Positions 46,822-56,777 of a stretch of 64,000 nt of DNA are shown piece after piece. A program made the translations under genes and the position numbers. Below the pieces are notes generated by a model. It did not search any database. It was not told the DNA's origin and was given only the letters and a program-made list of their open reading frames with translations. Within the stretch, counting starts at the first letter, position 1, and the number at the start of each line of letters is the position of its first letter. The stretch is from positions 57,979 to 121,978 of the forward strand of contig CANRCB010000002.1 in NCBI GenBank assembly GCA_947629015.1, written 5' to 3'. Source of the DNA: an uncultured Gemmiger sp. Lineage in GTDB: Bacteria; Bacillota; Clostridia; Oscillospirales; Ruminococcaceae.

Positions 46822-48798
46822 TTAGGAGACGTCCAGGTCGTCAAGGTACTCGGCGCCGTGGGCGGCGATGTAGTCCTTGCGGCCCTGCAGGTTGTTGCCC
46901 AGCCACAAATCAAACATCTCGGCGGTCTCGCGCGCGTCGGTGGGCATCACCTTGATCAGACGGCGGCTGGCGGGGCTCATCGTCGTCAGCCACATCATGT
47001 CGGGGTCGTTCTCGCCAAGGCCCTTGGAGCGCTGGATGGTGTATTTTTCCTCCCCGATGCGGCGCAGGATGTCGGCCTTTTCCGGCTCGGTATAGGCGAA
47101 ATAGGTCTTGGTCTTGGTGTTGATCTCGTACAGCGGGCTTTCGGCGATGTAGACATACCCCTTGTCGATGAGGGTGGGCGTGAGGCGGTAGAGCATGGCG
47201 AGCACCAGCGTGCGGATCTGGTAGCCGTCGACATCGGCGTCGGTGCAGATGACCACCTTGTTGAAGCGGAGGTTGTCAAGGTTGAAGCTGGCAAGGTCCT
47301 TGTTCTGGCGCCCGCCCAGCTCCACCCCGCAGCCCATCACGCGGATGAGGTCGGTGATGATGTCGCTTTTGAAGATGCGGGCGTAATCGACCTTGAGGCA
47401 GTTGAGGATCTTGCCGCGGATGGGCATGACGGCCTGAAACTCCGAGTCACGGCTTTGCTTGACGGCGCCCATGGCGGAATCGCCCTCGACGATATACAGC
47501 TCCCGCAGGGAGGCGTCCTTGGAGCGGCAGTCGACGAATTTTTGCACGCGGTTGGCCAGATCCATCTGCTGGGTGATGGTCTTTTTGATGCTGATGCGCG
47601 CCTTTTCGGCGTGCTCGCGGCTTTGCTTGTTGATGAGCACCTGCTTGCAGGCTTTTTCGGCCTCGTCGGGGTGCTCGATAAAATAGACTTCCAGCTGGTG
47701 CTTTAAAAACTCCGTCATCGCCTGCGCGACGAATTTGTTGGTGATGGCCTTCTTGGTCTGGTTCTCGTAGCTGGTGCGGGTGGAAAAGCTGGAGGAGACG
47801 AGCACAAGGCAGTCCTGCACGTCGGCAAAGGTGACGGCGCTCTCGTTTTTCTTGAACAGGCCCCTGGCCTTGAGCCAGGCGTTGATCTGGCTGACAAAGG
47901 CGGAGCGCACCGCGCGGTCGGGGCTGCCGCCGTGCTCAAGCCAGGAGGAATTGTGGTAATATTCCAGCGTCTGCACGTTGTTGGAGAAGCAGAACGCCAC
48001 GTTCATGCGCACCTGATAGTCGGGCTGGTCCTCGCGGTCCCGCCCGGTGGCGGAGCCGGCGCAGGCGTGTACCGGCGTGAGGGAGGTGTCCCCCGCCAGC
48101 TCGGCGACGTGGTCGACGATGCCGTTCTCGTAATAATACTCGTCCTTTTCGGGCTTGGGGCCGCTTTTGTCGGTGAAGGCGAGGGTGACCCCGGCGTTGA
48201 CGACCGCCTGCCGCTTGAGCATATCCCGGAAAGCCTCGGCCGGCACGGCGATATCGGTAAAGACGGCGGTGTCCGGCAGCCAGCGGATGACGGTGCCGGT
48301 GCGCCGGCCGGTGAACGCCTCCTTTTGCAGGCCGCCGACGTTTTTGCCCTTTTTGAAATCGAGGTGGTAGTGGAAGCCGTCGCGGTAGACGTCGGCCGTC
48401 ATCCAGGCGCTGGCGTACTGCGTGGCGCAGAGCCCCAGCCCGTTGAGGCCGAGGGAAAAATCATAGGTGCCGTCGCCCTCGCCGTATTTGCCGCCGGCGT
48501 ACAGTTCGCAGAAGACAAGATCCCAGTTCCAGCGCTTTTCGGCGGGGTTGTAGTCCACCGGGATGCCGCGGCCGAAATCCTCAACCTCGACGATATGCCC
48601 CGGCAAAAGCGTGACGTTGATGCGGCTGCCGTGGCCGTCGCGCGCCTCGTCGATGGAGTTGGAGACGATCTCAAAGATGGCGTGGGCGCAGCCCTCGACC
48701 CCGTCGGAGCCGAAGATGACGGCCGGGCGCTTGCGCACGCGGTCGGCGCCTTTTAACGCTTTGATGCTCTCGTTGCCATATTCCTGCTGCTTTGCCAT
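46822..48798 (-). CDS. Type IIA topoisomerase subunit B (ParE/GyrB-like)
   Basis: 658 residues. The GHKL ATPase domain (RKRPAVIFGSDGVEGCAHAI, EIVSNSIDEARDG, GRGIPVDYN), a transducer domain, and TOPRIM motifs (YIVEGDSAMGAVKQSRD, CTDADVDGYQI, QRSKGLGEND) are all present. It hydrolyses ATP to drive strand passage by the ParC-like partner. RKRPAVIFG departs from the RKRPGMYIG of GyrB, as in divergent Clostridial ParE. The two genes are in order B then A, separated by the repeat element. A consensus promoter lies 58 bases upstream of the ATG. Confidence 0.88.
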   Translation of the reverse strand: MAKQQEYGNESIKALKGADRVRKRPAVIFGSDGVEGCAHAIFEIVSNSIDEARDGHGSRINVTLLPGHIVEVEDFGRGIPVDYNPAEKRWNWDLVFCELYAGGKYGEGDGTYDFSLGLNGLGLCATQYASAWMTADVYRDGFHYHLDFKKGKNVGGLQKEAFTGRRTGTVIRWLPDTAVFTDIAVPAEAFRDMLKRQAVVNAGVTLAFTDKSGPKPEKDEYYYENGIVDHVAELAGDTSLTPVHACAGSATGRDREDQPDYQVRMNVAFCFSNNVQTLEYYHNSSWLEHGGSPDRAVRSAFVSQINAWLKARGLFKKNESAVTFADVQDCLVLVSSSFSTRTSYENQTKKAITNKFVAQAMTEFLKHQLEVYFIEHPDEAEKACKQVLINKQSREHAEKARISIKKTITQQMDLANRVQKFVDCRSKDASLRELYIVEGDSAMGAVKQSRDSEFQAVMPIRGKILNCLKVDYARIFKSDIITDLIRVMGCGVELGGRQNKDLASFNLDNLRFNKVVICTDADVDGYQIRTLVLAMLYRLTPTLIDKGYVYIAESPLYEINTKTKTYFAYTEPEKADILRRIGEEKYTIQRSKGLGENDPDMMWLTTMSPASRRLIKVMPTDARETAEMFDLWLGNNLQGRKDYIAAHGAEYLDDLDVS

Positions 48799-48855
48799 GC
48801 GGTGGGTCCCCCCTGCTGTTGTTGCCGGCTGCCTATATGTTGCGCATACAAAGAT

Positions 48856-48885
48856 ATTAAACCACAAATTGGGGCGGGTTGTCAA
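48856..48885 (-). promoter_or_regulatory. Promoter of the parE-like/parC-like genes
   Basis: Minus strand TTGACA (complement of 48880-48885), 18-base spacer, TTTAAT (complement of 48856-48861). Confidence 0.78.
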
Positions 48886-48975
48886 ATAATTCCAGCCGCG
48901 GGGCATATGCAAAAAGCGCGAAGCGGCGGGGTCTTGAGTCCGCCGGAGAACATTGTTGCCGCGGCAAGGAGGATG

Positions 48976-49073
48976 CGGCGGGGGCAAGCCCCCGCCCTAC
49001 AATTCTACCCATAAAAATGCTTTTTTGATACGCTGCGCCGCCGGGGCTCGTGTTGAGCCCCGGCGGCTTTTTT
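48976..49073. other. Intergenic hairpins between polC and the parE-like gene
   Basis: Two stems in a 286-base gap with no gene. One (about 48976-48998) is GCGGGGGCAAGCCCCCGC followed by CCTACA, a common end word of the repeats described at 136 and 37849. The other (49037-49067) has arms GCCGCCGGGGCTC and complement, with TTTTTT on the plus side. Its T-run faces the wrong way to be a textbook terminator for the minus-strand polC operon. Confidence 0.6.
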
Positions 49074-49084
49074 GTGCGGTCGTG

Positions 49085-52000
49085 TCAGCTGACCATGCTG
49101 AACAGGTCCACCTGGCTGGTCTGGGGCAGGTCGCCCAAAGCGCCCACCTCGCGCAGCTTGTCGAACACCGTGGCGCCGACGCCCGACGCCTGCTGCAATT
49201 CCTCCACCGAGATGTAGCTCTGGCCATGGAGGGTGGCGTCCTCCAGCATCTGGGCGGTGGCGCCGCCCAGCCCGCGCAGCGCCGTGAAGGGCAGGCGGAT
49301 GCGGCCGTCCTCCAGCACATATTTGCTGGCGTGGCTCTTGCCGAGCTCGATGGGCAAAAACGCCTCGCCGCGCTGGAGCATCTCGTTGATGATCTGCAAG
49401 CTGACGAGCGCGTCGTCATCCTTGGCGGTGCGCTCCTCCTTGGGGATGCGCTCGTTGGCCTTGATGTGCTCCTGCGCCACCTTGACGCCGCCAACGGCGG
49501 CCTCGTAGTCGATATCGGCGCCGCGCACGGTGAAGTAGACGGCGTAGAACGCCGCCGGGCGGTAGACCTTGAACCACATCAGCCGGATGGCCGCCATCAG
49601 GTAGGCGACGGCGTGCGCCTTGGGGAACATATACTTGATCTTGCGGCAGCTGTCGATGTACCAGTCGGGGACGTTATGCTCCCGCATCGTCTCCTCCCAA
49701 CCGGGCTTGAAGCCCTCCTTGGCCACCTTGCCCTTGCGCACGGCCTCCATGATGTCGAAAGCCGTCTTGGGCTCCAGGCCCATGCGCAGCAGGTAGAGCA
49801 TGATGCTGTCCCGGCAGCCGATGACATCGGCGATGGTGCAGGTGCCCGAACGGATGAGCTCGTCGGCGTTTTTTGTCCACACGTCGGTGCCGTGGCTGAG
49901 GCCCGATATCTGGATAAGCTCGGAGAAATTTTTCGGCCGGGCGTCGAGCAGCATCCCGCGCACGAAGTTGGTGCCCATCTCGGGGATGCCGAAGGTGCCC
50001 GTCTCGGAGCCGATCTGCTCCGGCGTGACGCCAAGCGCCTCGGGCGAGGTGAGCAGGCTGTAGACCTTTTGGTCGTTCATGGGGATGGAATCGACGGGGA
50101 TGCCGGTATACTCCTCAAAATATTTATAGAAGGTGGGCACGTCGTGGCCGAGCTCGTCGAGCTTGAGGAGGGTATCGTGCAGATACTTGAACTCAAAATG
50201 GGTGGTGAGCAGCCCGCCCTTGACGTCGTCGGCCGGGTGCTGGATGGGGCAGAAATCGTAGATGGAGAAGGTATCGGGCACCACCACCATGCCGCCGGGG
50301 TGCTGCCCGGTGGTTTTTTTGACGCCGGTACAGCCGATGCAAAGGCGGTTCTCCTCGGCGCGGTTGACGGTGCGGCCGCGTTCCTCCAGGTAGCGGCGCA
50401 CATAGCCGAAGGCGGTCTTGTCCTGCAGGCCGGAGACGGTGCCCGCCTTGAAAACGTTCTCCTTGCCGAACAGCTCCTCGGTATAGCGGTGGACGCTGGA
50501 CTGGTACATACCGGAGAAGTTGAGGTCGATATCCGGCTCCTTGTCGCCGTAAAAGCCGAGGAAGGTCTCAAACGGGATATCGTGGCCGTCCATCTTCATC
50601 GGCGTGCCGCAGACGGGGCAGGCCTTGTCCGGCAGGTCGAAACCGTCCATGTGGACGCCGTCGTCGATCCACTCGCTGTGCCGGCAGGTGGGGCACAGGT
50701 AGTGCGGCGGCATGCTGTTGACCTCGGAAATGCCGGAAAAGTGCGCCACCGCGCTGGAGCCGACCGAACCGCGGCTGCCCACCTGGTACCCCCCGGCGTT
50801 GGAGTAGGCCACCAGCTTGACGGCGATCATATACAGCACCGCGTACCCGTGCCCGCAGATGGAATCCAGCTCTTTTTGCAGGCGCTTGCGCAGAATCTCC
50901 GGCAGGGGGTCGCCGTAGGCTTTTTTGGCGTTGGCCCACGTGCTTTCGCGCAGCTGCTGCTCCGAGCCGGGGATATCGGGCGGGTAGGTGCCGCGCGGGA
51001 TGGCGCGGATGTCGTTGTCGATGGTGGCGGCGAGCTTGTTGGGGTTGGTGACCACCAGCTCGTAGGCTTTTTCGGCGCCGAGGTAGGAAAACTGCTCCAG
51101 CATATCGGGCGTGGTGCGGAAGTACAGCGGCGGCTGGTTGTCGGCGTCCTTGTAGCCGTTGCCGGCCTGCAGGACGCTGCGGTAGACGCTGTCCTCCGGC
51201 TCCTGGAAATGCACGTCGCCGGTGGCGACGACGGGCTTGTGCAGCGCCTCGCCAAGCTCGACGACGGTGCGGTTGAAATCCCGGATGGTATCCATCGAGG
51301 GCACGCGCCCCTCGCGGAACATGAACTCGTTGTTGCCCAGCGGCTGCACCTCGAGGAAATCGTAATATTCGGCGATGCGCAGCAGCTCCTCGCGCGGCTG
51401 GCCCGCCACGATGGCACGGTACAGCTCCCCCGCCTCGCACGCCGAACCGAGCAGCAACCCCTCGCGGTATTGGTTGAGCAGGCTGCGCGGGATGCGCGGC
51501 CGCTTGAAGAAATAGCGGGTGTGCGCCTCGCTGACAAGGCGGTACAGGTTTTTGAGCCCGACGCGGTTCTGCACCAGAAGGATGAGATGGAAGTATTTTT
51601 TGGAGAGCACCTCGCTGTTGCCGCCAAGGCCGGTGTTGATGCCCTCCAGCCGGTCGATGCCCTTGTGGCCAAGATCCTCGAGCATCTTTTCAAAGATGCG
51701 GGCGAGCGCGGCGGCATCGTCGACGGCGCGGTGGTGGCCGAAGGGCGGCAGCTCCAGGTGCTTGTTGAGGGTATCCAGCTTATAGTTGTGCAGGCCGGGG
51801 TAGAGCGCCTGCCCCATGGGCAGCGTGTCGATGAAGGTGTTGGGCAGCGCCTCGCCGGCGTGCGCGGCCGCGCGGCGCAAAAACAGCATATCGAAGTTGG
51901 CGGCGTTGTGCGCCACCAGCACGGCGTCGCCGCAAAATTCCCGGAAACGGCGCACGGCCTCGTCGGGGCCGGGCGCGCCCGCGACCATCGCGTCGGTGAT

Positions 52001-53380
52001 ACCGGTCAGCTCGGTGATGCGCGGCGGGATGGGGCGCCCCGGGTCCACAAAGGTGCCGAAACGCCCGCGCTCCCCTTCCACGATGGCGCCATCCTCCACC
52101 AGCACGGCGCCGATCTCGGTCAGGGCGTCGGCGTTGGGGTCAAGGCCGGTGGTCTCGGTATCGAACACGACGAACCGCCCGGTGAGCGGCTGCTGCGCGC
52201 CGCCGTAGACGGCGGGGATCATATCGTCGACAAAATACGCCTCGCACCCGTAGATGAGCTTGAAGCCGGGATCCTGCTTGTGGATGGCGTCGGCGGCGAG
52301 CATCGCCTCGGGGTAGCCCTGGCAGACGCCGTGGTCGGTGATGGCAACGGCGCGGTGCCCCATGCGGTGGGCCAGGCGCACGATGCTGCCGGGGTCGCAG
52401 AAGGCATCCATCGCGCTGGATTTGGTGTGCAGGTGCAGCTCCACCCGCTTTTGGCCGGCGGGGGCGGTATCCTCACGCGGGGCGCGCTCGACGATGAGCA
52501 CGTCATACGGGATGATGACGTAGTCCCGCTCATATTTGTCGTAGGTGTAGCTGCCGCGCACCACCAGCGTGGTGCCTTTTTTGAGCCCGGCCCATTTGGC
52601 GCTGCTCTCGTCCATGACCTTGAGGGCGACGGAGCCGTTGTAGTCGGTGATGGATGTCAGGTAGATATTGCGGCGCCCGCCCTTGGCCTCGCCGGCGAAC
52701 ACGTCGCCCCAGACCGTGACCTTGCCGCCCTCGCCCAGGTCGTTGAGGGGGCGCAGCTCGCCCGGTTTGAACACCTGCCCGCAGAAAAGCCGCGGCGGCG
52801 TTTGGGTCAGGGCCAGGCCGGGGATGGTGAAGGGCTTTATGTTTTTGTGCGCGGTAAAGCGCGGCACGGGCGCCGGCGCCGCGGCGGGCTCGTCCGGCAG
52901 GACGGGGGCGGCGGTATCCTGCATACGCACGGCGGGCAGCGTACCGGTGCGCTCCTGCACGCGGCGGGCAAGGCGGCCCGGCAGATCCACGCTTTCCAGG
53001 ATCTGCCGCCCGGCCGTTACGTGCACCGTGATGCCGGCCTCGTCCAGCGTGACGGGCTGCACCTTGTGCAGGAAGCCGTTGACAGGCAGCCCCTCCGCCT
53101 TGAGCTCGGCCAGAAGCGCGGCGATCGCCGCCGGGGTGGCGGCGGCATAGTCAAAATAATTTTGCGTGCGCAGCGCAAAGCCGGGGAACGCCGGCCCCAG
53201 CGAAGCGCAAAGCCGCCCGCACAGCGCCGCGTCCAACGGGGCGGCACTGCGCAGGCAGAGGGTGGCGGTGCGCCGGGCGCGGTTCAGCTCGACCCGCTCG
53301 ACCAGGACACCGCCAAAGGCTTGGGCAAACTGAGGGTCGGCCAAAAACTGCGGCCAGACCTGTGTGACCAGGGGTTTCAA
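49085..53380 (-). CDS. polC: DNA polymerase III alpha subunit, PolC type
   Basis: 1431 residues. Order: N-terminal domain (about 1-150), OB-fold (about 210-290), PHP domain (KRVELHLHTKSSAMDA, AITDHGVCQGYPEAM) split by an inserted DEDD proofreading exonuclease (VVFDTETTGLDPNAD, VLVAHNAANFDMLF, HHRAVDDAAALARIF), then palm/fingers with DKEPDIDLNFSG carrying catalytic aspartates, and a zinc-binding CPTCRHSEWID segment. This is the replicative polymerase of low-GC Gram-positives. TTG start is inferred, 11 bases after AAGGAG. Last gene of the pyrH-polC run. Confidence 0.95.
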   Translation of the reverse strand: MKPLVTQVWPQFLADPQFAQAFGGVLVERVELNRARRTATLCLRSAAPLDAALCGRLCASLGPAFPGFALRTQNYFDYAAATPAAIAALLAELKAEGLPVNGFLHKVQPVTLDEAGITVHVTAGRQILESVDLPGRLARRVQERTGTLPAVRMQDTAAPVLPDEPAAAPAPVPRFTAHKNIKPFTIPGLALTQTPPRLFCGQVFKPGELRPLNDLGEGGKVTVWGDVFAGEAKGGRRNIYLTSITDYNGSVALKVMDESSAKWAGLKKGTTLVVRGSYTYDKYERDYVIIPYDVLIVERAPREDTAPAGQKRVELHLHTKSSAMDAFCDPGSIVRLAHRMGHRAVAITDHGVCQGYPEAMLAADAIHKQDPGFKLIYGCEAYFVDDMIPAVYGGAQQPLTGRFVVFDTETTGLDPNADALTEIGAVLVEDGAIVEGERGRFGTFVDPGRPIPPRITELTGITDAMVAGAPGPDEAVRRFREFCGDAVLVAHNAANFDMLFLRRAAAHAGEALPNTFIDTLPMGQALYPGLHNYKLDTLNKHLELPPFGHHRAVDDAAALARIFEKMLEDLGHKGIDRLEGINTGLGGNSEVLSKKYFHLILLVQNRVGLKNLYRLVSEAHTRYFFKRPRIPRSLLNQYREGLLLGSACEAGELYRAIVAGQPREELLRIAEYYDFLEVQPLGNNEFMFREGRVPSMDTIRDFNRTVVELGEALHKPVVATGDVHFQEPEDSVYRSVLQAGNGYKDADNQPPLYFRTTPDMLEQFSYLGAEKAYELVVTNPNKLAATIDNDIRAIPRGTYPPDIPGSEQQLRESTWANAKKAYGDPLPEILRKRLQKELDSICGHGYAVLYMIAVKLVAYSNAGGYQVGSRGSVGSSAVAHFSGISEVNSMPPHYLCPTCRHSEWIDDGVHMDGFDLPDKACPVCGTPMKMDGHDIPFETFLGFYGDKEPDIDLNFSGMYQSSVHRYTEELFGKENVFKAGTVSGLQDKTAFGYVRRYLEERGRTVNRAEENRLCIGCTGVKKTTGQHPGGMVVVPDTFSIYDFCPIQHPADDVKGGLLTTHFEFKYLHDTLLKLDELGHDVPTFYKYFEEYTGIPVDSIPMNDQKVYSLLTSPEALGVTPEQIGSETGTFGIPEMGTNFVRGMLLDARPKNFSELIQISGLSHGTDVWTKNADELIRSGTCTIADVIGCRDSIMLYLLRMGLEPKTAFDIMEAVRKGKVAKEGFKPGWEETMREHNVPDWYIDSCRKIKYMFPKAHAVAYLMAAIRLMWFKVYRPAAFYAVYFTVRGADIDYEAAVGGVKVAQEHIKANERIPKEERTAKDDDALVSLQIINEMLQRGEAFLPIELGKSHASKYVLEDGRIRLPFTALRGLGGATAQMLEDATLHGQSYISVEELQQASGVGATVFDKLREVGALGDLPQTSQVDLFSMVS

Positions 53381-53430
53381 AACCGGCAGGGCTCCTTTTC
53401 CTTTGCGTTATAATACGGTATGTATAAATT

Positions 53431-54480
53431 TTACAATTTGTATATTTCTTCCACAAACTGGCCGACGATGTCGCCCCGCAGCATACGGACCTTCTGCCCG
53501 CGGACAAAGAGCAGGGCCTCGTCCTTGCCGCCGGCGATGCCGATATCGGCGTCGGATGCCTCGCCCGGGCCGTTGACGACGCAGCCCATGATGGCGATCT
53601 TGAGCGGCTTTTGGAAGCCGTCGGCCGCAAGGCGGCGCTCGACCTCGGCGGCGATGGTCTGCATGGGGTACTGTGTGCGCCCGCAGGTGGGGCAGCTGAT
53701 GAGCTCGGGCCCGGCGACGGCATAGCCGGCGGCGCGCAGGATGTCGAACCCGGCCCGGACCTCGGTCTCGGGGTCATCGGTGAGGGAGACGCGCAGGGTG
53801 TCCCCTATCCCCTCCAGCAGCAGCCCGCCGATGCCCATGCCGGATTTGAGCAGCCCCATGCGGGCGGTGCCGGCCTCGGTCACGCCGACGTGCAGCGGGT
53901 AGCCGCACCGGGCCGAAAGCAGGCGGTAGGCGGCCATCATGCGCGGCACATTGGAGGATTTTATCGACACGACGATGTTGTCAAAATCATGCTTTTCCAG
54001 CAGGCGGATGTGGTACAAAGCGCTTTCCACCATGGCCTCGGGCACCGGGGCGCCGTATTTGGCCAGGATGTGCTTTTCGAGGCTGCCGCCGTTGACGCCG
54101 ATGCGGATGGGGATGTTTTTGGCGTTGCAGGCTTTGGCGACGGCGGCAACGTTTTCGTCGGCGCCGATGTTGCCGGGGTTGAGGCGGATCTTGTCGGCCC
54201 CGGCGTCGATGGCGGCAAGCGCCGCCTTATAGTCAAAGTGGATGTCGGCCACAAGGGGGATGTCGACGGCTTCCTTGATGGCGGCGACGACGGCGGCATC
54301 CGCCGGGGTGGGCACCGTCACGCGCAGGATCTGGCAGCCGGCTTTGGCCACGCGCCGCGCCTGCGCGACGTTGCCGGCGATATCCCCGACCGGCACGTTG
54401 AGCATCGTCTGCACCGCGATGGGGTGGCTGCCGCCGATAGTGACGGAGCCGATGCGGACTTCCTTTGTTTGCCGGCGCAT
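53431..54480 (-). CDS. ispG: 4-hydroxy-3-methylbut-2-enyl diphosphate synthase (flavodoxin)
   Basis: 349 residues. The iron-sulfur cysteines are in SCPTCGRTQYP and MGCVVNGPGEASDADIG; the TIM barrel has VADIHFDYKAAL and LNPGNIGADENV. It converts MEcPP to HMBPP in the MEP isoprenoid pathway using reduced flavodoxin or ferredoxin. GGGAGGT precedes the ATG. It sits between rseP and polC, as in other Clostridia. Confidence 0.95.
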   Translation of the reverse strand: MRRQTKEVRIGSVTIGGSHPIAVQTMLNVPVGDIAGNVAQARRVAKAGCQILRVTVPTPADAAVVAAIKEAVDIPLVADIHFDYKAALAAIDAGADKIRLNPGNIGADENVAAVAKACNAKNIPIRIGVNGGSLEKHILAKYGAPVPEAMVESALYHIRLLEKHDFDNIVVSIKSSNVPRMMAAYRLLSARCGYPLHVGVTEAGTARMGLLKSGMGIGGLLLEGIGDTLRVSLTDDPETEVRAGFDILRAAGYAVAGPELISCPTCGRTQYPMQTIAAEVERRLAADGFQKPLKIAIMGCVVNGPGEASDADIGIAGGKDEALLFVRGQKVRMLRGDIVGQFVEEIYKL

Positions 54481-54510
54481 GGCGATACCTCCCGGGCAGT
54501 GTGCAAAAAG

Positions 54511-55590
54511 TCAGAAAAACCGTGTCACATCATTAAAAGTGACGTAAAACATCAGTCCCACCAGCAGCAGCATGCCCGCCACGGTGATCGCCTGCTCAAA
54601 GCGGGCGGGCACCTTGTGGCCGGTCACGCCCTCGATGAGCAGGAAGGCCAGCTTGCCGCCGTCCAGCCCCGGCAGCGGCAGCAGGTTGAAGATGCCGAGA
54701 TTGATGGTGAGCAGAACCGCCAAACTGACGACGTCCCGCCAGCCGTACTGCACGGCCTCGTGCACCTTTTCGATCACGCCGACGGGGCCGGAAAGGTCGC
54801 TGACGGGCGTAGCGCCGCGGAACAGATCCAGAAAGCTGCGGGCCAGCGCGCGGGCGTAGTACAAAAAGTTGCCCGCCGCGCCCTGCAAAACGGTGGCGGG
54901 CGAATTTTTGACCCCGTATACGTGGAAATCAATGGGCAGCTCGTTGCCCTCGGCGTCGGTGGCGGGGCTCACGCGGACGGCGGGCAGCCGCACGCGGGCG
55001 CCGCCGCGCAGCACCACCATCTCGACCGGTTGGTAGCCGGCGTGGTCGATCTCATACAGGATATCGCCCCACACAAAGCAGTTGTGCCCGTTGACCGCAA
55101 GGATCTTGTCCCCCGCCTGCAGGCCGCCGGCGCTGCTGGTGGCGCCGGGCAAAAAGTCATACACGATGCGGGTGGCGACACCCTCCTGCGCGCATTGCAG
55201 CAGGATGAGCAGCGCGAACCCGAGCACGAAATTCATCACCGCGCCGGCGGCGATGATAAAAAACCGCTGCCACACGCCGGCCTCGGGGTAGGTGCGGCCG
55301 CCCACGCACACACGGCCCCCCTGCGCAAGCGGCGGCGCGGCAGTATCCTGCGGCGCGGCATCGGGCGCGGGGCCGTTTTCCTGCGCGAGCATATTGTACC
55401 CGCCCAGCGGCAGCATACGCACGCTGTACAGCGTGCCGTTTTTGCCGCGGCGGCTGAAGACCGCCGGGCCGAACCCGATGGAAAATTCCTCCACCCGCAC
55501 GCCAAAATGCCGCGCGGCGAGGAAATGCCCCAGCTCGTGCAGCAGTACGATCACGCCGAAAATAACGATGGCGGCCAGTGCGGTCAGCAT
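54511..55590 (-). CDS. rseP: Site-2 intramembrane metalloprotease RseP
   Basis: 359 residues with four membrane segments. The zinc site HELGH is at residues 18-22 in the first helix and NLLPLPGLDGGK supplies the third ligand in a late helix. A PDZ domain (about 160-250) contains GGLQAGDKILAVNGH. It clips membrane-embedded anti-sigma factors or signal-peptide remnants. AGGAAAGGA precedes the ATG. Between the first helix and PDZ there is an Ala/Pro-rich insert of about 30 residues. Confidence 0.93.
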   Translation of the reverse strand: MLTALAAIVIFGVIVLLHELGHFLAARHFGVRVEEFSIGFGPAVFSRRGKNGTLYSVRMLPLGGYNMLAQENGPAPDAAPQDTAAPPLAQGGRVCVGGRTYPEAGVWQRFFIIAAGAVMNFVLGFALLILLQCAQEGVATRIVYDFLPGATSSAGGLQAGDKILAVNGHNCFVWGDILYEIDHAGYQPVEMVVLRGGARVRLPAVRVSPATDAEGNELPIDFHVYGVKNSPATVLQGAAGNFLYYARALARSFLDLFRGATPVSDLSGPVGVIEKVHEAVQYGWRDVVSLAVLLTINLGIFNLLPLPGLDGGKLAFLLIEGVTGHKVPARFEQAITVAGMLLLVGLMFYVTFNDVTRFF

Positions 55591-55606
55591 GCGGTATCCT
55601 TTCCTG

Positions 55607-56767
55607 TCAAAGCGCCGGGGCATGGGCCGCCACATAGGCGCGCGCCATGGCGTCGCATTCATACACGTCGGCAAGGGTATATTCCCCGCCAAAAGGCTGG
55701 CTATCCACCACGCCCTCGACGAGGCGGCCGATATCCAAAAAGCCGATCTTATCCTGCAAAAACAGCGCGACGGCGGCCTCGTTGGCGCCGTTGGCGGCGC
55801 AGGGGGCCAGCCCGCCCTTGGCGATGGCCTTTTTGCAGGCGGCCAGGCAGCGGAAAGTCTCCTCGTCGGCGGTGGCAAAGCGCAGGCTGCCCAGCGCCGC
55901 AAGGTCCAGTTCCGGCACGGGGCAGGGCAGGCGGTCGGGCCAGGTGAGGGCGTACTGGATGGGGATGCGCATATCCGGCACGCCCAGCTGCGCGAGGACC
56001 GAATGGTCGGCAAACTGCACGGCGGAGTGGAGCACGCTCTCGCGCTGGACGACGATCTGGATCTTTTCCGGCGGCAGGCCGAACAGCCACACCGCCTCGA
56101 TGAGCTCAAGGCCCTTGTTCATCAGCGTGGCGGAATCGATGGTGATCTTGGCGCCCATCGACCAGTTGGGATGCTTGAGGGCGTCGGCCCTGGTCTTGTT
56201 TTGCAGCTCCGCGGCCTTCAGCCCGAAAAACGGCCCGCCCGAGGCGGTGAGCAGGATCTTTTCCAGCCGTTTGGCGCTGTGCGTGTCCTGCAAGCATTGG
56301 AAGATGGCGGAATGCTCGCTGTCCACCGGCAGAAGGTGCACGCCGCGGCGGCGCACGGCGTCGGTGACAAGGTGCCCGCCGGTGACAAGGCTCTCCTTGT
56401 TGGCGAGGGCCAGGTCATGCCCGGCCTCGATGGCCGCCAGCGAGGCCGCCAGCCCCGCGATGCCCACGATGGCGTTGAGCACGGTGCCCGCCCCTTCCAT
56501 GCCGGCAAGGGCGCGCACGCCCTCGGGGCCCTTGAGCAGGCGCGGCGCGCCGGCGGTGCCGGCCAGCGCGGCCTCGACCTTTTGGTACGCGGCCGCGTCC
56601 GCCACGGCCGCATACCGGGGGCGGAACTCGGCGATCTGGGCAAGCAGCGCGTCGGCGCGGGTGCCGGCTGCCAGGCCGAACACCCGCCAGCCCTGCGCGC
56701 GGATGACGTCAAGGCTTTGGGTGCCGATGGAGCCGGTGGAGCCCAGCAGGGTGACGGTTTTTGCCAT
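55607..56767 (-). CDS. dxr: 1-deoxy-D-xylulose 5-phosphate reductoisomerase
   Basis: 386 residues. The NADPH loop LLGSTGSIGTQSLDVI, LANKESLVTGG, PVDSEHSAIFQCL, LTASGGPFF and the MNKGLELIEA metal/lid region are all present. It is the committed step of the MEP pathway (DXP to MEP). GAGGT precedes the ATG of MAKTVTLLG. The stop is 16 bases before rseP. Confidence 0.96.
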   Translation of the reverse strand: MAKTVTLLGSTGSIGTQSLDVIRAQGWRVFGLAAGTRADALLAQIAEFRPRYAAVADAAAYQKVEAALAGTAGAPRLLKGPEGVRALAGMEGAGTVLNAIVGIAGLAASLAAIEAGHDLALANKESLVTGGHLVTDAVRRRGVHLLPVDSEHSAIFQCLQDTHSAKRLEKILLTASGGPFFGLKAAELQNKTRADALKHPNWSMGAKITIDSATLMNKGLELIEAVWLFGLPPEKIQIVVQRESVLHSAVQFADHSVLAQLGVPDMRIPIQYALTWPDRLPCPVPELDLAALGSLRFATADEETFRCLAACKKAIAKGGLAPCAANGANEAAVALFLQDKIGFLDIGRLVEGVVDSQPFGGEYTLADVYECDAMARAYVAAHAPAL

Positions 56768-56777
56768 AAAGACCTCG

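Noticed and set aside
48953..53413. 1486-codon plus-strand open frame
   Set aside because: Antisense to polC; no family motifs and no ribosome binding site, explained by codon bias.
53381..53430. Separate promoter for polC
   Set aside because: An A/T-rich patch with TATTAT-like words exists, but the spacing to any -35 is poor; co-transcription with ispG is simpler.
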